The notes under the pieces: model-generated
The model's input: only the letters and a program-made list of their open reading frames with translations
Databases searched by the model: none
Told to the model about the DNA's origin: nothing
Shown: piece after piece, positions 8,300-17,623 of the stretch
Position numbering within the stretch: the stretch's first letter is position 1
Layout of the letters: each line of letters begins with the position of its first letter
Position numbers and translations under genes: made by a program
Assembly (NCBI GenBank): GCA_050949705.1
Contig: JBMNGG010000018.1
Coordinates: 17,824-81,823 of the forward strand
Direction of reading: 5' to 3'
DNA length: 64,000 bases
DNA from: JBMNGG01 sp050949705
GTDB taxonomy: Bacteria > Bacillota > Thermosediminibacteria > Thermosediminibacterales > Tepidanaerobacteraceae

Positions 8300-10056
8300 T
8301 CACCTACCCTTTCGATAGCATTAAATCTACACACCTGTTTACAAAGAGTGCATCCATTACAAGATACTTCATCTATAACCATCACACCATCTTTAAAGGC
8401 AATTGCAGGGCAACCTATGGAAAGGCACATCTTGCATTTTGTGCATTTGTCTTGGTCAATCCTGCATCTAAGACCTGCCCTTGCTTTTTGGACTTCTTTT
8501 ATTAATGCACAGGGTCTTTTTGTGATTATGACAAAAGGTTCTGTAGCTTCATAGGCCATCTTTACTGCCTCTCGGGTTTTTGAAAGGTCGTAAGGATCTA
8601 CTATCCTAACATTTTCATCCTTAACTCCTACAGCTTTTACAATCTTTTCTATATCTATAATAGGTGATATATCACCACTTAAAGTTTTACCTGTTCCGGG
8701 GTTTTCTTGATGACCTGTCATAGCAGTAATACGGTTGTCTAAAATAACAACAGCTAACTTGCTCTTATTGTATACAGCATCTATAAGGGCTGTGATTCCT
8801 GAGTGGAAAAATGTGGAATCCCCCATACACCCAAAAACTTTTTTGTTTTTGCCAGCCTGACTAAAAGCCTTTTCAAATCCATTACCAGCAGATATTCCAG
8901 CACCCATGCATATTATTGTATCAGTAACATCAAGTGGTGGCATTACTGTTAAGCTGTAACACCCTATATCACCTGTTACTACTATGTCTTTGTACTTGCC
9001 TAAGGCATAAAACAGCCCCCTGTGGGGACATCCCGCACATAATACAGGCGGTCTAGATGGTACTCTAACATCCATAGTATAGTTTTCTCTTTGTCTTTCC
9101 GGATAAAATACCTCTTCTATGATTTCGGGGTTTAGTTCCCCACATATGGGAAATGCATCTTTACCTATACAGTCAAAACCCAAGGATTTGACATATGTTT
9201 CTATATATGGCTCATTTTCTTCTATTACATAAAGTTTTTCCACACCGGCTGCGAATTCTCGGATGAGTTTTTCCGGAAGTGGGAAGCTTAAGCCTATTTT
9301 TAGATAGGACGCCTTATCTCCCATGACTTCCCGGGCATGCTGGTATGAAATACCACTTGTAATAATCCCTATTTTACGATCTCCCCATTCGATTCTGTTT
9401 AAGGGAGTTTTATCGGAATACTCACGAAGACTTATTAGTTTTTCTTCCACTATACAATGCCTTTCCCTGCCAAAAGCCGGAATCATGCAGTATTTTTTTA
9501 CATTTCTTTTGTATTCCTTAATACCTACATCTTGCCGCTCACCTAAAGTCACTAGAGATTTGCTGTGGCAAACCCTAGTTGTTACCCTGAAAAGAACCGG
9601 TATGTCAAAGGTTTCACTTATTTCAAAGGCTAATTTTACATAATCGAGACATTCTTGGCTATCTGATGGTTCTAACATAGCCACTTTAGCATGTTGAGCA
9701 TAATAACGGTTGTCCTGTTCATTTTGAGAACTGTGAAGGCCTGGGTCATCAGCAGAAACTATCACCAAACCGCCGTTAACTCCTGTATAGGCTAATGTAA
9801 ACAAAGGGTCAGCAGCTACATTAAGTCCCACATGTTTCATAGCAGCTAATGCTCTGGCCCCGGCGATAGATGCCCCACCTGCCATTTCCAAAGCAACTTT
9901 TTCATTTGGTGACCATTGAGAATATATCTCTTTATAATTGGCAATATTTTCTAAAACTTCGGTGCTTGGAGTACCCGGATATGCTGCAGCTACAGTGCAT
10001 CCTGCTTCATAAGCTCCTCTGGCAATGGCCTCATTGCCTGTCATAATCTTCTTCAA
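8296..10056 (-). CDS. iorA: Indolepyruvate:ferredoxin oxidoreductase alpha subunit
   Basis: 586 residues. The N-terminal pyrimidine-binding domain carries AAYPGTPSTEV; the thiamine pyrophosphate domain has the GDIGCY and MGDSTFFHSG region with the GDG-type Mg/TPP motif; LCAGCPHRG is a conserved cysteine motif; and the C-terminus has two ferredoxin-type clusters, CTKCKMC...GCP and CNGCTLCKQVC. This is the usual aromatic-amino-acid fermentation enzyme of strict anaerobes. The start is TTG 10056 with GGGGAGGAG six bases upstream; the alternative ATG four codons later has no better site. Upstream is a promoter with an embedded palindrome (10096-10123). Confidence 0.95.
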   Translation of the reverse strand: MKKIMTGNEAIARGAYEAGCTVAAAYPGTPSTEVLENIANYKEIYSQWSPNEKVALEMAGGASIAGARALAAMKHVGLNVAADPLFTLAYTGVNGGLVIVSADDPGLHSSQNEQDNRYYAQHAKVAMLEPSDSQECLDYVKLAFEISETFDIPVLFRVTTRVCHSKSLVTLGERQDVGIKEYKRNVKKYCMIPAFGRERHCIVEEKLISLREYSDKTPLNRIEWGDRKIGIITSGISYQHAREVMGDKASYLKIGLSFPLPEKLIREFAAGVEKLYVIEENEPYIETYVKSLGFDCIGKDAFPICGELNPEIIEEVFYPERQRENYTMDVRVPSRPPVLCAGCPHRGLFYALGKYKDIVVTGDIGCYSLTVMPPLDVTDTIICMGAGISAGNGFEKAFSQAGKNKKVFGCMGDSTFFHSGITALIDAVYNKSKLAVVILDNRITAMTGHQENPGTGKTLSGDISPIIDIEKIVKAVGVKDENVRIVDPYDLSKTREAVKMAYEATEPFVIITKRPCALIKEVQKARAGLRCRIDQDKCTKCKMCLSIGCPAIAFKDGVMVIDEVSCNGCTLCKQVCRFNAIERVGE

Positions 10057-10095
10057 TTGTTCTCCTCCCCTGTAACCAAAAGTAGATTTTATTTT

Positions 10096-10123
10096 ATAAT
10101 ATACACTTAAGTGTTTGTATCAA
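10096..10123 (-). promoter_or_regulatory. iorAB promoter with palindromic operator in the spacer
   Basis: Minus strand: TTGATA (10118-10123), 16-bp spacer, TATTAT (10096-10101). A 12-bp perfect palindrome, ACACTTAAGTGT (10103-10114), fills the spacer, where a bound repressor would block RNA polymerase. The regulator is not identified. Confidence 0.5.
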
Positions 10124-10275
10124 CTTAAACTTATTAAATTATATCGTAAATAAGACTCTTTATCAAAGTTTTATTAAAACAGAGATTGATATAAATGGTA
10201 ATAGCTGTCTTTCTAAATTCTGTAGAAACTTCTTGTCTTTTGCACTAAAGTATCTTCCTTTAGAAACTTGTCTAT

Positions 10276-10319
10276 AAACAAAACCGGCTTACTCTGCTCT
10301 CTCTTTGCCGGTTTTGTTT
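10276..10319. terminator. Strong bidirectional hairpin terminator
   Basis: Perfect 13-bp stem, arms 10276-10288 (aaacaaaaccggc) and 10307-10319, loop 18 nt. The arms supply T-rich tails in both directions. It lies between metG and iorA and can end metG read-through. Confidence 0.7.
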
Positions 10320-10332
10320 GCAATATGTTTAA

Positions 10333-10401
10333 AAGGTAATCGGAATCACAAAAGTGCCGTTGCCAAGAGGCGACTACATACCCTGCTTATCCGATTACCT
10401 T
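10333..10401. ncRNA. Structured 69-nt element of unknown class
   Basis: A perfect 12-bp outer stem (10333-10344 aaggtaatcgga with 10390-10401) encloses 45 nt holding a second hairpin (GTTGCC-AAGA-GGCGAC, 10359-10374 on plus, one G.U pair). On the minus strand the outer stem is followed by TTTT, so it could be a metG terminator, but the long interior with a second stem is more than a terminator needs. It matches no riboswitch consensus I recall. Confidence 0.4.
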
Positions 10402-10489
10402 ATGTTTTTGTTTTGCCGTATTTTATGAAAGTAAGATAATCATTTTTTACACTAAGCTTGAATCCCTTTCACCATCCTGAGAATTAGAT

Positions 10490-10554
10490 TTATCAACAAC
10501 CTTTTCCACATATTATCCACATATTCACAACTTATCCCCAATAAATGTGGATAA
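10490..10554. other. Cluster of DnaA boxes outside oriC
   Basis: Two perfect DnaA boxes in opposite orientation, TTATCCACA (10513-10521) and TGTGGATAA (10546-10554), together with near-matches TTATCAACA (10490-10498), TTTTCCACA (10502-10510), ATATTCACA (10521-10529) and TTATCCCCA (10532-10540). Start-to-start spacing is about one helical turn for most. It sits just 3' of metG, about 40 kb from oriC. Roles such as DnaA titration or control of initiation are known for clusters elsewhere; here it is inference. The rest of 10057-10561 holds the iorA promoter, the two hairpins above and no gene. Confidence 0.6.
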
Positions 10555-10561
10555 ATCTGTG

Positions 10562-12504
10562 CTACTTTACTTTTGCTCCTGATTCAATGTCTTGATCTAC
10601 TGTAATTAGTGTCAGGTTTTGTCCTTCAGAAGCTGCAAGGAGCATACCTTGAGATTCAATCCCTCTAAGCTTTGCGGGCTTTAAGTTTGCTACCACTACT
10701 ATTTTTTTGCCTACTAGTTGCTCAGGTGTATAGTGTTTTGCTATACCTGCCACTATTTGCCGCCTTTCATCACCGATTTTTATCTGTAATTTTAACAGCT
10801 TATCGGCTCCTTTGACTTTTTCAGCCTCCAAAACCTCTGCAATGCGAAACTGTATTTTAGCAAAGTCCTCTATTGAAATGAGATTTTCTTCATCTTTATT
10901 TTTGACTTGCTCTTCCTTTTTCACCTGGACCTGCTTGCTTTGCTGCTTATCCGCAAGATCTTTTTTAGCCTCATCTATTCTGGGGAATATTATTTCCTTG
11001 CGGCAAACCTTACATCCTGCCGGAAGTTTTCCCCACTCTTTGATACTTTCCCAAGTATAAAGGCTGTCATCTGTTAAACCTAATTGCTGGTGAATCTTTG
11101 CGGGAATATTAGGCATAATAGGCCAAATGTGTACCGAAATCACGCGTAATGCCTCTGCTAAATTATAAAGGACGGTAGAAAGACGGCCTTTTTTATCAGG
11201 ATCTTTTGCTAAAATCCAAGGGCCTGTTTCGTCAATGTATTTGTTGGCTCTGCTGATAAATTTCCATATTTCTTTAATTGCCCCATTAATCTCCATATTG
11301 TTTATAAGTGTTTCAAGTTTTTCAGGTAATTTACCGGCCATCTCAATTAGTTCTGCGTCAGGGCCTTCAGAAGTTCCCGGTTCCGGTATGTTTCCATCAC
11401 AATATTTTTCAATCATTGTTACCGTTCTAGACAGCAGATTGCCCAAATCATTTGCAAGATCAGTATTGTAACAACCTATAAGGTTTTTTCACCTACTGAT
11501 GCATCCTGCCCATATGGTATATCCTTAAGGAGATAATAACGAACTGCATCAGGACCGTATTTTTCGGAAAGGTGAAAAGGATCCACTACATTTCCTAGAG
11601 TTTTCGACATTTTTCTGCCATCATGGCCCATGAGAAAACCGCCCACATTAAGATGTGGATAAATGGGAATATTGGCTGCCTTAAGCATAGTGGGCCAAAA
11701 TATAGCATGTGGTTTAATAATATCCTTACCAATAAGGTGCCAGGCATGTTCCCAGAAACGCTTATATTTTTCACCTTCCGGATATTGCAAGGCAGAAACA
11801 TAATTAATCAGTGCATCAAACCATACATAAGTAACATGCTCTTCATCCCAGGGTAAAGGAATGCCCCAAGACACCCGCTTACGAGGCCTTGAGATTGAAA
11901 GATCACCAATTGGCTCTGACAATATTGAAAGAACCTCGTTCCGATAACCTTCAGGTCGTATAAAATGGGGGTGTTCCTTGATATAATCTCTTAACCATTC
12001 TCTGTATTTTTCCATACGGAAAAAGTAATTGCCTTCTAGCCGTTTTTCAGGAGCCATCCCATGATCAGGACAGCGCCCGTCCACTAATTCTCTGTCAGTA
12101 AGAAAACGCTCACAACCAACACAATAATGGCCTTCGTATTCTCCATAATAAATGTCTCCTGAATCATATACCTTTTGAAGTATACTCTGCACTACTTCTT
12201 TGTGCCTAGGTTCGGTTGTGCGGATAAAATCATCATATTCGATACATAGTTTTTGCCAGGCTTCCTTAAATCTCATGCTTACCCGATCTACAAATTCCTG
12301 TGGCTTTTGTCCTGCTTTTTCTGCAGCTTGAGAGATTTTCTCTCCATGTTCATCGGTTCCTGTCAGAAAATATGAGTCATATCCTGCAAGACGATGCCAT
12401 CTGTTAAGAAAGTCGGCTATGATTGTAGTATAGGCATGGCCAATATGTGGTTCTGCGTTGACATAATAAATTGGAGTTGTAACATAAAAGGTTTTTTTGC
12501 TCAA
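10562..12504 (-). CDS. metG: Methionyl-tRNA synthetase, frameshifted at a poly-A tract
   Basis: The first frame (12504-11476, 342 residues) carries the class I catalytic domain: PHIGHAYTT (HIGH), a zinc knuckle CVGCERF...CPDH, and GRKMSKTLGN (KMSKS). It ends in GEKTL-stop. The second frame (ORF 11446-10562, 294 residues) carries the anticodon-binding domain and a C-terminal Trbp111-like tRNA-binding domain (FAKIQFRIAEVLEAE). One extra A in the six-A run (T run 11484-11489 on plus) joins them to give ...GEKNLIGCYNTDLANDLGNL..., the expected sequence, total about 646 residues. As no other metG is visible and the enzyme is essential, a sequencing/assembly indel is the simplest reading. Expression is governed by the Met T-box upstream. 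Confidence 0.9.
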
Positions 12505-12534
12505 ATTCTTTACCTCCTTTAAAATTCCTCAAAT

Positions 12535-12815
12535 CAAAAAACCCCCGCCCCAAGATAAGGGGCGAGGGATTCTCGCGGTACCACCCAAATTCGCCTAAGA
12601 AGGCCTCAGCCAGGTGCGGGAAAAACTCCTCAAAAAAAATACTCTTGAGTAAGTCTTCCGATACCCGAAGGTTTTTAACGGACCTTTCCCGTAACTGCCT
12701 ACTTATCGACAGCCAGACTCAGGGGCCATCTTCAGCAAAGTCTTCAGTACCGGCTTTCACCTAACCCGGCTCTCTATAAACCTATCCCTTTTGCTTACTC
12801 TTCCCATCATAGTCT
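12535..12815 (-). promoter_or_regulatory. T-box riboswitch (Met) of metG
   Basis: On the minus strand the conserved T-box GGTGGTACCGCG (complement of 12574-12587) is followed by a GC-rich terminator with a T-run (12535-12569). In stem I an ATG triplet (12727-12729) lies at the specifier position after GAAG, matching methionine. Uncharged tRNA-Met is expected to stabilise the antiterminator and switch metG on. No protein gene is present in 12505-12959. Confidence 0.9.
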
Positions 12816-12959
12816 TTTTATTTTAGAATTATTAAAATTTATATCATATTAACAGCATAAAGTCAAGAAAAAGGGATACTATTTGATAGTTTGAATTTAC
12901 TCTATCTTAAAACCACATTATGCTATAATTTAGTAAAAAAGCTCTGGAGGTTGTGTTTA

Positions 12960-13376
12960 ATGAAGAGTTATCGAAAGGAATTATGGTTCCAAACTAATAG
13001 CCGGAGGGAGTTTATTAATATTACTCCTCAAATAAATGAGTGCCTAGCTGAAAGCGGTATAAAAGAAGGTTTGCTTTTATGTAATGCAATGCATATTACT
13101 GCAAGTGTATTTATCAATGATGATGAGAGCGGTCTGCATCATGATTTTGAAGTATTTTTAGAAAAATTAGCCCCAGAAAAACCTTATAGTCAGTATAGGC
13201 ATAATGGTTATGAGGATAATGCAGATGCACATTTGAAACGAACAATCATGGGGCGAGAAGTAGTTGTTGCCGTAACTAACGGTAAACTTGATTTTGGCCC
13301 TTGGGAGCAAATATTTTACGGTGAGTTTGATGGAAAAAGAAGAAAACGGGTTCTTGTAAAAATTATAGGAGAATAA
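12960..13376 (+). CDS. YjbQ/UPF0047 family protein
   Basis: 138 residues from ATG 12960, chosen because GGAGG lies nine bases upstream (12946-12950); an in-frame upstream ATG (12891) would add an uncharacteristic stretch. Visible: ITPQINECLAESGI, LCNAMHITASVFIND and HLKRTIMGREVVVAV, with the GPWEQIFYGEFDG signature, the YjbQ hallmark. Members have weak secondary thiamine-phosphate synthase activity; the true role is unclear. Extended -10 element TGcTATAAT at 12921-12929. Divergent from metG, ends at the hairpin 13427-13453. Confidence 0.88.
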   Translation: MKSYRKELWFQTNSRREFINITPQINECLAESGIKEGLLLCNAMHITASVFINDDESGLHHDFEVFLEKLAPEKPYSQYRHNGYEDNADAHLKRTIMGREVVVAVTNGKLDFGPWEQIFYGEFDGKRRKRVLVKIIGE

Positions 13377-13426
13377 GTAAAACAACCGCCTAGAGTAAAA
13401 CAAATAAAGAATAATAGTATATGCTA

Positions 13427-13453
13427 AAGCCGCCCTTTAAATCTGGGCGGCTT
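13427..13453. terminator. Bidirectional terminator
   Basis: Nine-bp GC-rich stem (13427-13435 aagccgccc with 13445-13453 gggcggctt), between the convergent yjbQ-like and YczE-like genes. Confidence 0.65.
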
Positions 13454-13484
13454 AATATTGAAGATTAATAATAAAACTTGCAAT

Positions 13485-14174
13485 TTAGCCTGAAACTCTT
13501 GCCATTTCTCTACTGTCATCGCTTAGACCCATCCGAGTTAATAGGGATTTGTCAAGGAGTTTTTTTGTTTCTGATATTAAGGGGCCCCCTGTTAAGACAC
13601 TTAGCACTGTTCCAATGCCGACTATTCCTCCTAGTATAACTCCAATTATTGCAAAGGTGGCATCAAATGCTATTTTTAAATACCTATACTGCCAACCAGT
13701 CTTATCGCAAATAGCGGTAATAATGCAGTCAGGCGGACTAAATCCGAACTTTGCAGCTAGGTTAAAGGCTATTCCATTACAGACTATAATGTGGCCTAAA
13801 ACAATCATAAACAACCTAATAATAAAAGAGGGATTTGTAGAGAAAACCATATCAATATATGGATCAAAAAAATTCATTACCGGTCCTGTCAACAATGCCC
13901 CGATAACAGTTCCCACATAAATGTATTTACGAGCTACTATTAATGCAATTCCAAGAGTAATAATATTATTAACCAGGGAAGCATTTCCATAGGAAATACT
14001 GAAAAATGCATGTAATCCATCTACCCAAATAGATGTGGGGTCTGAACCTAGCTGGCTTTTCAAAAATATTGTTACACCAAGTCCAATAAGAATCGTTCCT
14101 ATTACACATAATACCGTTCTTTTTAAAACAACCTCTTGTTTAAATGAGTTGATTTTTTCTGATGTTTTTTTCAT
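13485..14174 (-). CDS. YczE/YitT-like integral membrane protein
   Basis: 229 residues with about five hydrophobic segments (near 20-38, 62-80, 82-100, 115-137 and 170-190). Recognisable blocks: GLGVTIFLKSQLGSDPTSIWVDGL, GLAFN-type segment GIAFNLAAKFGFSPPD, and GTVLSVLTGGPLI. YczE-type proteins are encoded in many Firmicutes; some are needed for activation of secondary-metabolite synthesis, but transport substrate is unknown. No neighbour links it to a pathway. A 6-4-6 inverted repeat (14195-14210) lies 20 bp upstream. Confidence 0.8.
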   Translation of the reverse strand: MKKTSEKINSFKQEVVLKRTVLCVIGTILIGLGVTIFLKSQLGSDPTSIWVDGLHAFFSISYGNASLVNNIITLGIALIVARKYIYVGTVIGALLTGPVMNFFDPYIDMVFSTNPSFIIRLFMIVLGHIIVCNGIAFNLAAKFGFSPPDCIITAICDKTGWQYRYLKIAFDATFAIIGVILGGIVGIGTVLSVLTGGPLISETKKLLDKSLLTRMGLSDDSREMARVSG

Positions 14175-14569
14175 AATTACTCCTACTTACATAAAGACAT
14201 AGGCATGTCTATATATTATTTACGCAGGGACCAATCTCAAAACGCCTAACCAATATAATTCTTTAATTGCAAAAACAATATTTGAATACCGATTAAGACA
14301 TTATTGTTTTGATTTTCAAACCTTAATGCTTAACAAACTATAGATTTTTTACCTTTTGCAAATAATTAGAGTATTTTAATAAAACATAACTAATTATAGT
14401 ATACACAAATAAAGCTTTTTCTGCCACTGTTGCTAGAGACTTTGTGTCAGATAATTGCAACCTTTTGTATATATTAGTCAAAATACATCACCAACAAATT
14501 TGCTTATTGTATAGTGGCTATTTCGTATATGTGTATTATGCCGATAGTGCTTATCCTGACGTTTTAAGC
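14175..14569. other. Gene-free AT-rich interval with a small inverted repeat
   Basis: 395 bp with no coding capacity seen on either strand. It holds the inverted repeat AGACAT-aggc-ATGTCT (14195-14210), a possible operator for the YczE-like gene, and several AT-rich promoter-like stretches that I cannot assign. I see no T-box or riboswitch. Confidence 0.5.
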
Positions 14570-15322
14570 TTAATCCAAATATGATTTTGCTTTATATTGT
14601 CTATAAAAAGATTCTAGGGCTAGTATTATTTCCCGCTTTTCGCCTTCTTCTGATGTATTACTCCTAAAGGACTGGTACTCAGAGATGCCGTTTTTTATGC
14701 TTCCATCTTTTGAAACCACTATATTAAGAATGCTTGAGGCATAAGCTCCTCTTAACCTGGCAAGCGTATAAAGTGTTGCAGTTTCCATATCTGATGCTAA
14801 AACTCCTTTATTACTCCAGTATTTTAATATATCTTCCTGTGAATCACTGTAAAAAGTATCATGGCTTCTCACAATCCCTGATACATAGGGATATTTTAAT
14901 TTTTTGGCAGTATCAAGAATAAAACCGGTTAATTCAAAATCCGAAACGGCTGGATAGTTTTCGTATACATAAGACCTAGATACACCATCTTCTCTCACAG
15001 CAGCAATGGGTATTACCAGATTTCCAATATCTAATTCCGCTATAAGGGCACCGGCGCTACCTATTCTCATAAAATACTTTCCACCACATGCTAACAATTC
15101 TTCCACAGCAATTCCACAAGATACTCCTCCTATTCCTGTGGAGGTTATGGTAATAGGCATATCTTTATACATTCCAGTAATCGTTCTGTATTCCCGATTA
15201 AAAGCAATCTCATTTGCTTTGTCTAGATATTTAGCTGCTCTTACCACCCGCTGAGGGTCTCCCGGTAAAATAACTCTTTCTGCTATATCGCCTTTTTTGC
15301 AGAATATATGAGGCTGTTTCAT
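14570..15322 (-). CDS. Uridine phosphorylase-type nucleoside phosphorylase
   Basis: 250 residues, NP-I (PNP/UDP) family. Phosphate-binding GDPQRV near residue 20, TSTGIGG near 60, RIGSAGAL near 86 with the phosphate Arg, and ASDMETATLYTLA near 175 (MET motif binding ribose). It splits a nucleoside with phosphate into base and ribose-1-phosphate. Last gene of the nucleoside uptake operon (bmp - ABC ATPase - two permeases - flavoprotein - this gene), which supports nucleoside salvage. Uridine versus purine preference is inferred from similarity and not settled by visible residues. Confidence 0.85.
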   Translation of the reverse strand: MKQPHIFCKKGDIAERVILPGDPQRVVRAAKYLDKANEIAFNREYRTITGMYKDMPITITSTGIGGVSCGIAVEELLACGGKYFMRIGSAGALIAELDIGNLVIPIAAVREDGVSRSYVYENYPAVSDFELTGFILDTAKKLKYPYVSGIVRSHDTFYSDSQEDILKYWSNKGVLASDMETATLYTLARLRGAYASSILNIVVSKDGSIKNGISEYQSFRSNTSEEGEKREIILALESFYRQYKAKSYLD

Positions 15323-15345
15323 TTTTATGCTCCTTTCATTGTTCT

Positions 15346-16641
15346 TTAGGTAAGTTTTATAAGGGCATCAAGCAATGCTTCGGATAAACTGGGATGAACA
15401 AAAAGGCTGTTTTTAATTAGTCCTGCACTGACTTTTTGATTTAACAAAATATCAAGATTTCCCACCAATTCTGACGCATCCCTTCCTACCATCCATACCC
15501 CTTGCAATCTATCTTCATTATCAACCAACACTTTTATAAAACCGTCTGTATATCCTTTAGAAATACCTCTCCATGTGCTTACTAGCTGTTGTTTGGCAAT
15601 TTTATATTTTATACCTTTTTCTCTCAGCTCCCACTCCTGAAGACCTACCCCTGCAATTTCCTGAATAGTAAAAATAGCACGTGGAATACCTTCATAATTA
15701 TTTTTTCGTGTTTGTACCTTTTTGTTTAAAATTTTCAAAGCTGCTACAATACCTTGATTTATAGCAGCATTTGCCATAAGACACTTGCCGTTAACATCTC
15801 CAACTGCATAAATGTTGGGTACACATGTAATAAAACAATCATCGGTTTTGATACCCAAAGACTCATATTCTATACCTATATCTGATGCTCCTTTAGGTAT
15901 ATTAGGTACTCTTGAAGTACAAATAAGGCATTTTTCTGCAGTTGCAGTTTTCCCGCTTCTTAGTGTGACAACCACTTTATCATTATTTTCCTCAAGTTTT
16001 ACGATCTCTTCACCTGTAATAAAATTAACGTCTAGTTTTTTCAAACCGTCAATAACAGGTTTTTTTAAATCATCGTCGTTTCCTGATAATATATCTTGCA
16101 TCATTTCAACTGCAGTTACTTTTATACCATACTTTGAAAACAATGTTGCAAACTCAATACCTTCTACATTGGCCCCAATTATGATTATATCTTTAGGCAG
16201 ATTTTTAAGCGAAAGTGCCTCACGATGTGTCATGACATTTTTACCATAAACAACTCCGAACCCATCTGAAGGTCTACTACCTGTTGCTATAATAATATTT
16301 TTAGCCGAGATATCTTTACCGTTAACACTGATAGTATTCTTATCTTTAAAACCCGTTTCACCAATTACGAGATTGACTTTCGCTTGCTTAAGATCAGACA
16401 TTATTTTTTCTTGACAATATGTCATCTTCCGTGTGTATTCTTTGCGTAAATGTTCATAAGTTATATGAGGATTTTGCTTAATACCATCAAGTAATATTTT
16501 AATTGGAAGGGCTCCATTAGCGAAACCTGTTCCCCCAAGCTTCTCTTTTTCAACCAAAACTACATCAAGACCGTTTGTGGCACATAAAATCGACGCATAG
16601 TAACCGGCGGGCCCACTGCCTAACACCAATACATCCTTCAT
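15346..16641 (-). CDS. Dihydrolipoamide dehydrogenase-like flavoprotein lacking both redox cysteines
   Basis: 431 residues. FAD-binding GSGPAGYYA near 8-16, VEKEKLGGTGF, second dinucleotide motif (IIIGANVEGIEFA near 170), ATG-type IIIATGSRPS, and GDVNGKCLMANAA near 268 all follow the pyridine nucleotide-disulfide oxidoreductase family. The active-site GGTCLNRGCIPSK is GGTGFANGALPIK here: both cysteines are gone (Gly39, Ala44). The C-terminal His-Glu pair survives (HPSLSE). It cannot work by dithiol exchange; an NAD(P)H-dependent oxidoreductase on another acceptor is possible. Lies between the second permease and the nucleoside phosphorylase (13- and 23-bp gaps), so clearly in the operon. Confidence 0.82.
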   Translation of the reverse strand: MKDVLVLGSGPAGYYASILCATNGLDVVLVEKEKLGGTGFANGALPIKILLDGIKQNPHITYEHLRKEYTRKMTYCQEKIMSDLKQAKVNLVIGETGFKDKNTISVNGKDISAKNIIIATGSRPSDGFGVVYGKNVMTHREALSLKNLPKDIIIIGANVEGIEFATLFSKYGIKVTAVEMMQDILSGNDDDLKKPVIDGLKKLDVNFITGEEIVKLEENNDKVVVTLRSGKTATAEKCLICTSRVPNIPKGASDIGIEYESLGIKTDDCFITCVPNIYAVGDVNGKCLMANAAINQGIVAALKILNKKVQTRKNNYEGIPRAIFTIQEIAGVGLQEWELREKGIKYKIAKQQLVSTWRGISKGYTDGFIKVLVDNEDRLQGVWMVGRDASELVGNLDILLNQKVSAGLIKNSLFVHPSLSEALLDALIKLT

Positions 16642-16654
16642 CTAATGACCCCCT

Positions 16655-17623
16655 TCACTTTGCTAAGGTATCTGATTTATAGCTGCCCTTCTTTAGATCT
16701 GGCTCAGATTTTTCATGTCGAATTTTCTTCTTAGCTAATTCTCTTTTTACTACGACAACAAGCACTAAAACCGTTACAATATATGGAAACATCTGAGTAA
16801 ATTGGGACGGTATTCCTACACCTTGTAGTCTTATTCCTAAAGCATCAAAGAAACCGAATATAAGTGCTGCCACATATGTCCTTAACGGGTTTGCAGCACC
16901 AAATATTATCGCGGCTAGAGCGATAAAACCCCTATTAGCACTCATATTTTCCGTAAAAAGTGTAAGATAGCCAAGTGAAAGGTGCACACCCGCAAAACCA
17001 CAGAGAATACCACAAAGAATGCTGCTTATAAATTGTATTTTTTTGGAGCTTATTCCTACTGTGTCAAGGGCTTCGGGAAACTCCCCCGCTGCTCTGAACC
17101 ACCGACCATAAGGGCTTTTATAAAGAAACACATAGATAAGAACAACCATTATCCAGCTTATATATACAAAAAGAGAGTGATTGTTCAAGAGGATATTTAA
17201 AATCGGGATCTTGTGGATAAATGGTATGGATATGTCCGGGAGAGGCTGGATTTGAGGAGATGAAAAAGCCCCTTTCACTCCGAATATACTTCTTAGCAAA
17301 AACATAGTTAGTCCCCCGGCAAACATGTTTATGGCAATTCCTACAATGAACTCATCCGATTTTAGTCTTATAACAAAAACTCCAAATATAATCCCAATAA
17401 TAATTCCCGATAATACAGCAAACAAAATACCCATGAGGTAGCTTTCAAAAAAGTAACTACCTGCAACACCGAAGAAGGCACCAATCAGAATCATACCTTC
17501 CATACCAATGTTCAGTATACCGGTATGTGATGTCAAAAGCCCGCCTAAAGCCGCCAGTATGAGAGGGGTAGCTGTTCTTATGGTATTTTGTATCAAGGTT
17601 ATATTAAAAATTTCCCTATACAT
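16655..17623 (-). CDS. Nucleoside ABC transporter permease (NupQ-like)
   Basis: About 322 residues from ATG 17623, selected because the minus strand has GGGAGGGGG just upstream; it overlaps the preceding gene by 8 bp, and longer in-frame starts run further into that gene. Family signature: LTSHTGILNIGMEGMILIGAFFGV, INMFAGGLTMFLLRSIFG, and GFAGVHLSLGYLTLFTENM, typical of simple-sugar/nucleoside (BMP-associated) permeases. About eight to nine membrane segments. A charged tail (KKKIRHEKSEPD) follows the last one. Confidence 0.88.
   Translation of the reverse strand: MYREIFNITLIQNTIRTATPLILAALGGLLTSHTGILNIGMEGMILIGAFFGVAGSYFFESYLMGILFAVLSGIIIGIIFGVFVIRLKSDEFIVGIAINMFAGGLTMFLLRSIFGVKGAFSSPQIQPLPDISIPFIHKIPILNILLNNHSLFVYISWIMVVLIYVFLYKSPYGRWFRAAGEFPEALDTVGISSKKIQFISSILCGILCGFAGVHLSLGYLTLFTENMSANRGFIALAAIIFGAANPLRTYVAALIFGFFDALGIRLQGVGIPSQFTQMFPYIVTVLVLVVVVKRELAKKKIRHEKSEPDLKKGSYKSDTLAK

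Noticed and set aside
11470..11495. Programmed -1 frameshifting in metG
   Set aside because: Phase GAA AAA ACC is not X XXY YYZ, so an indel is preferred.
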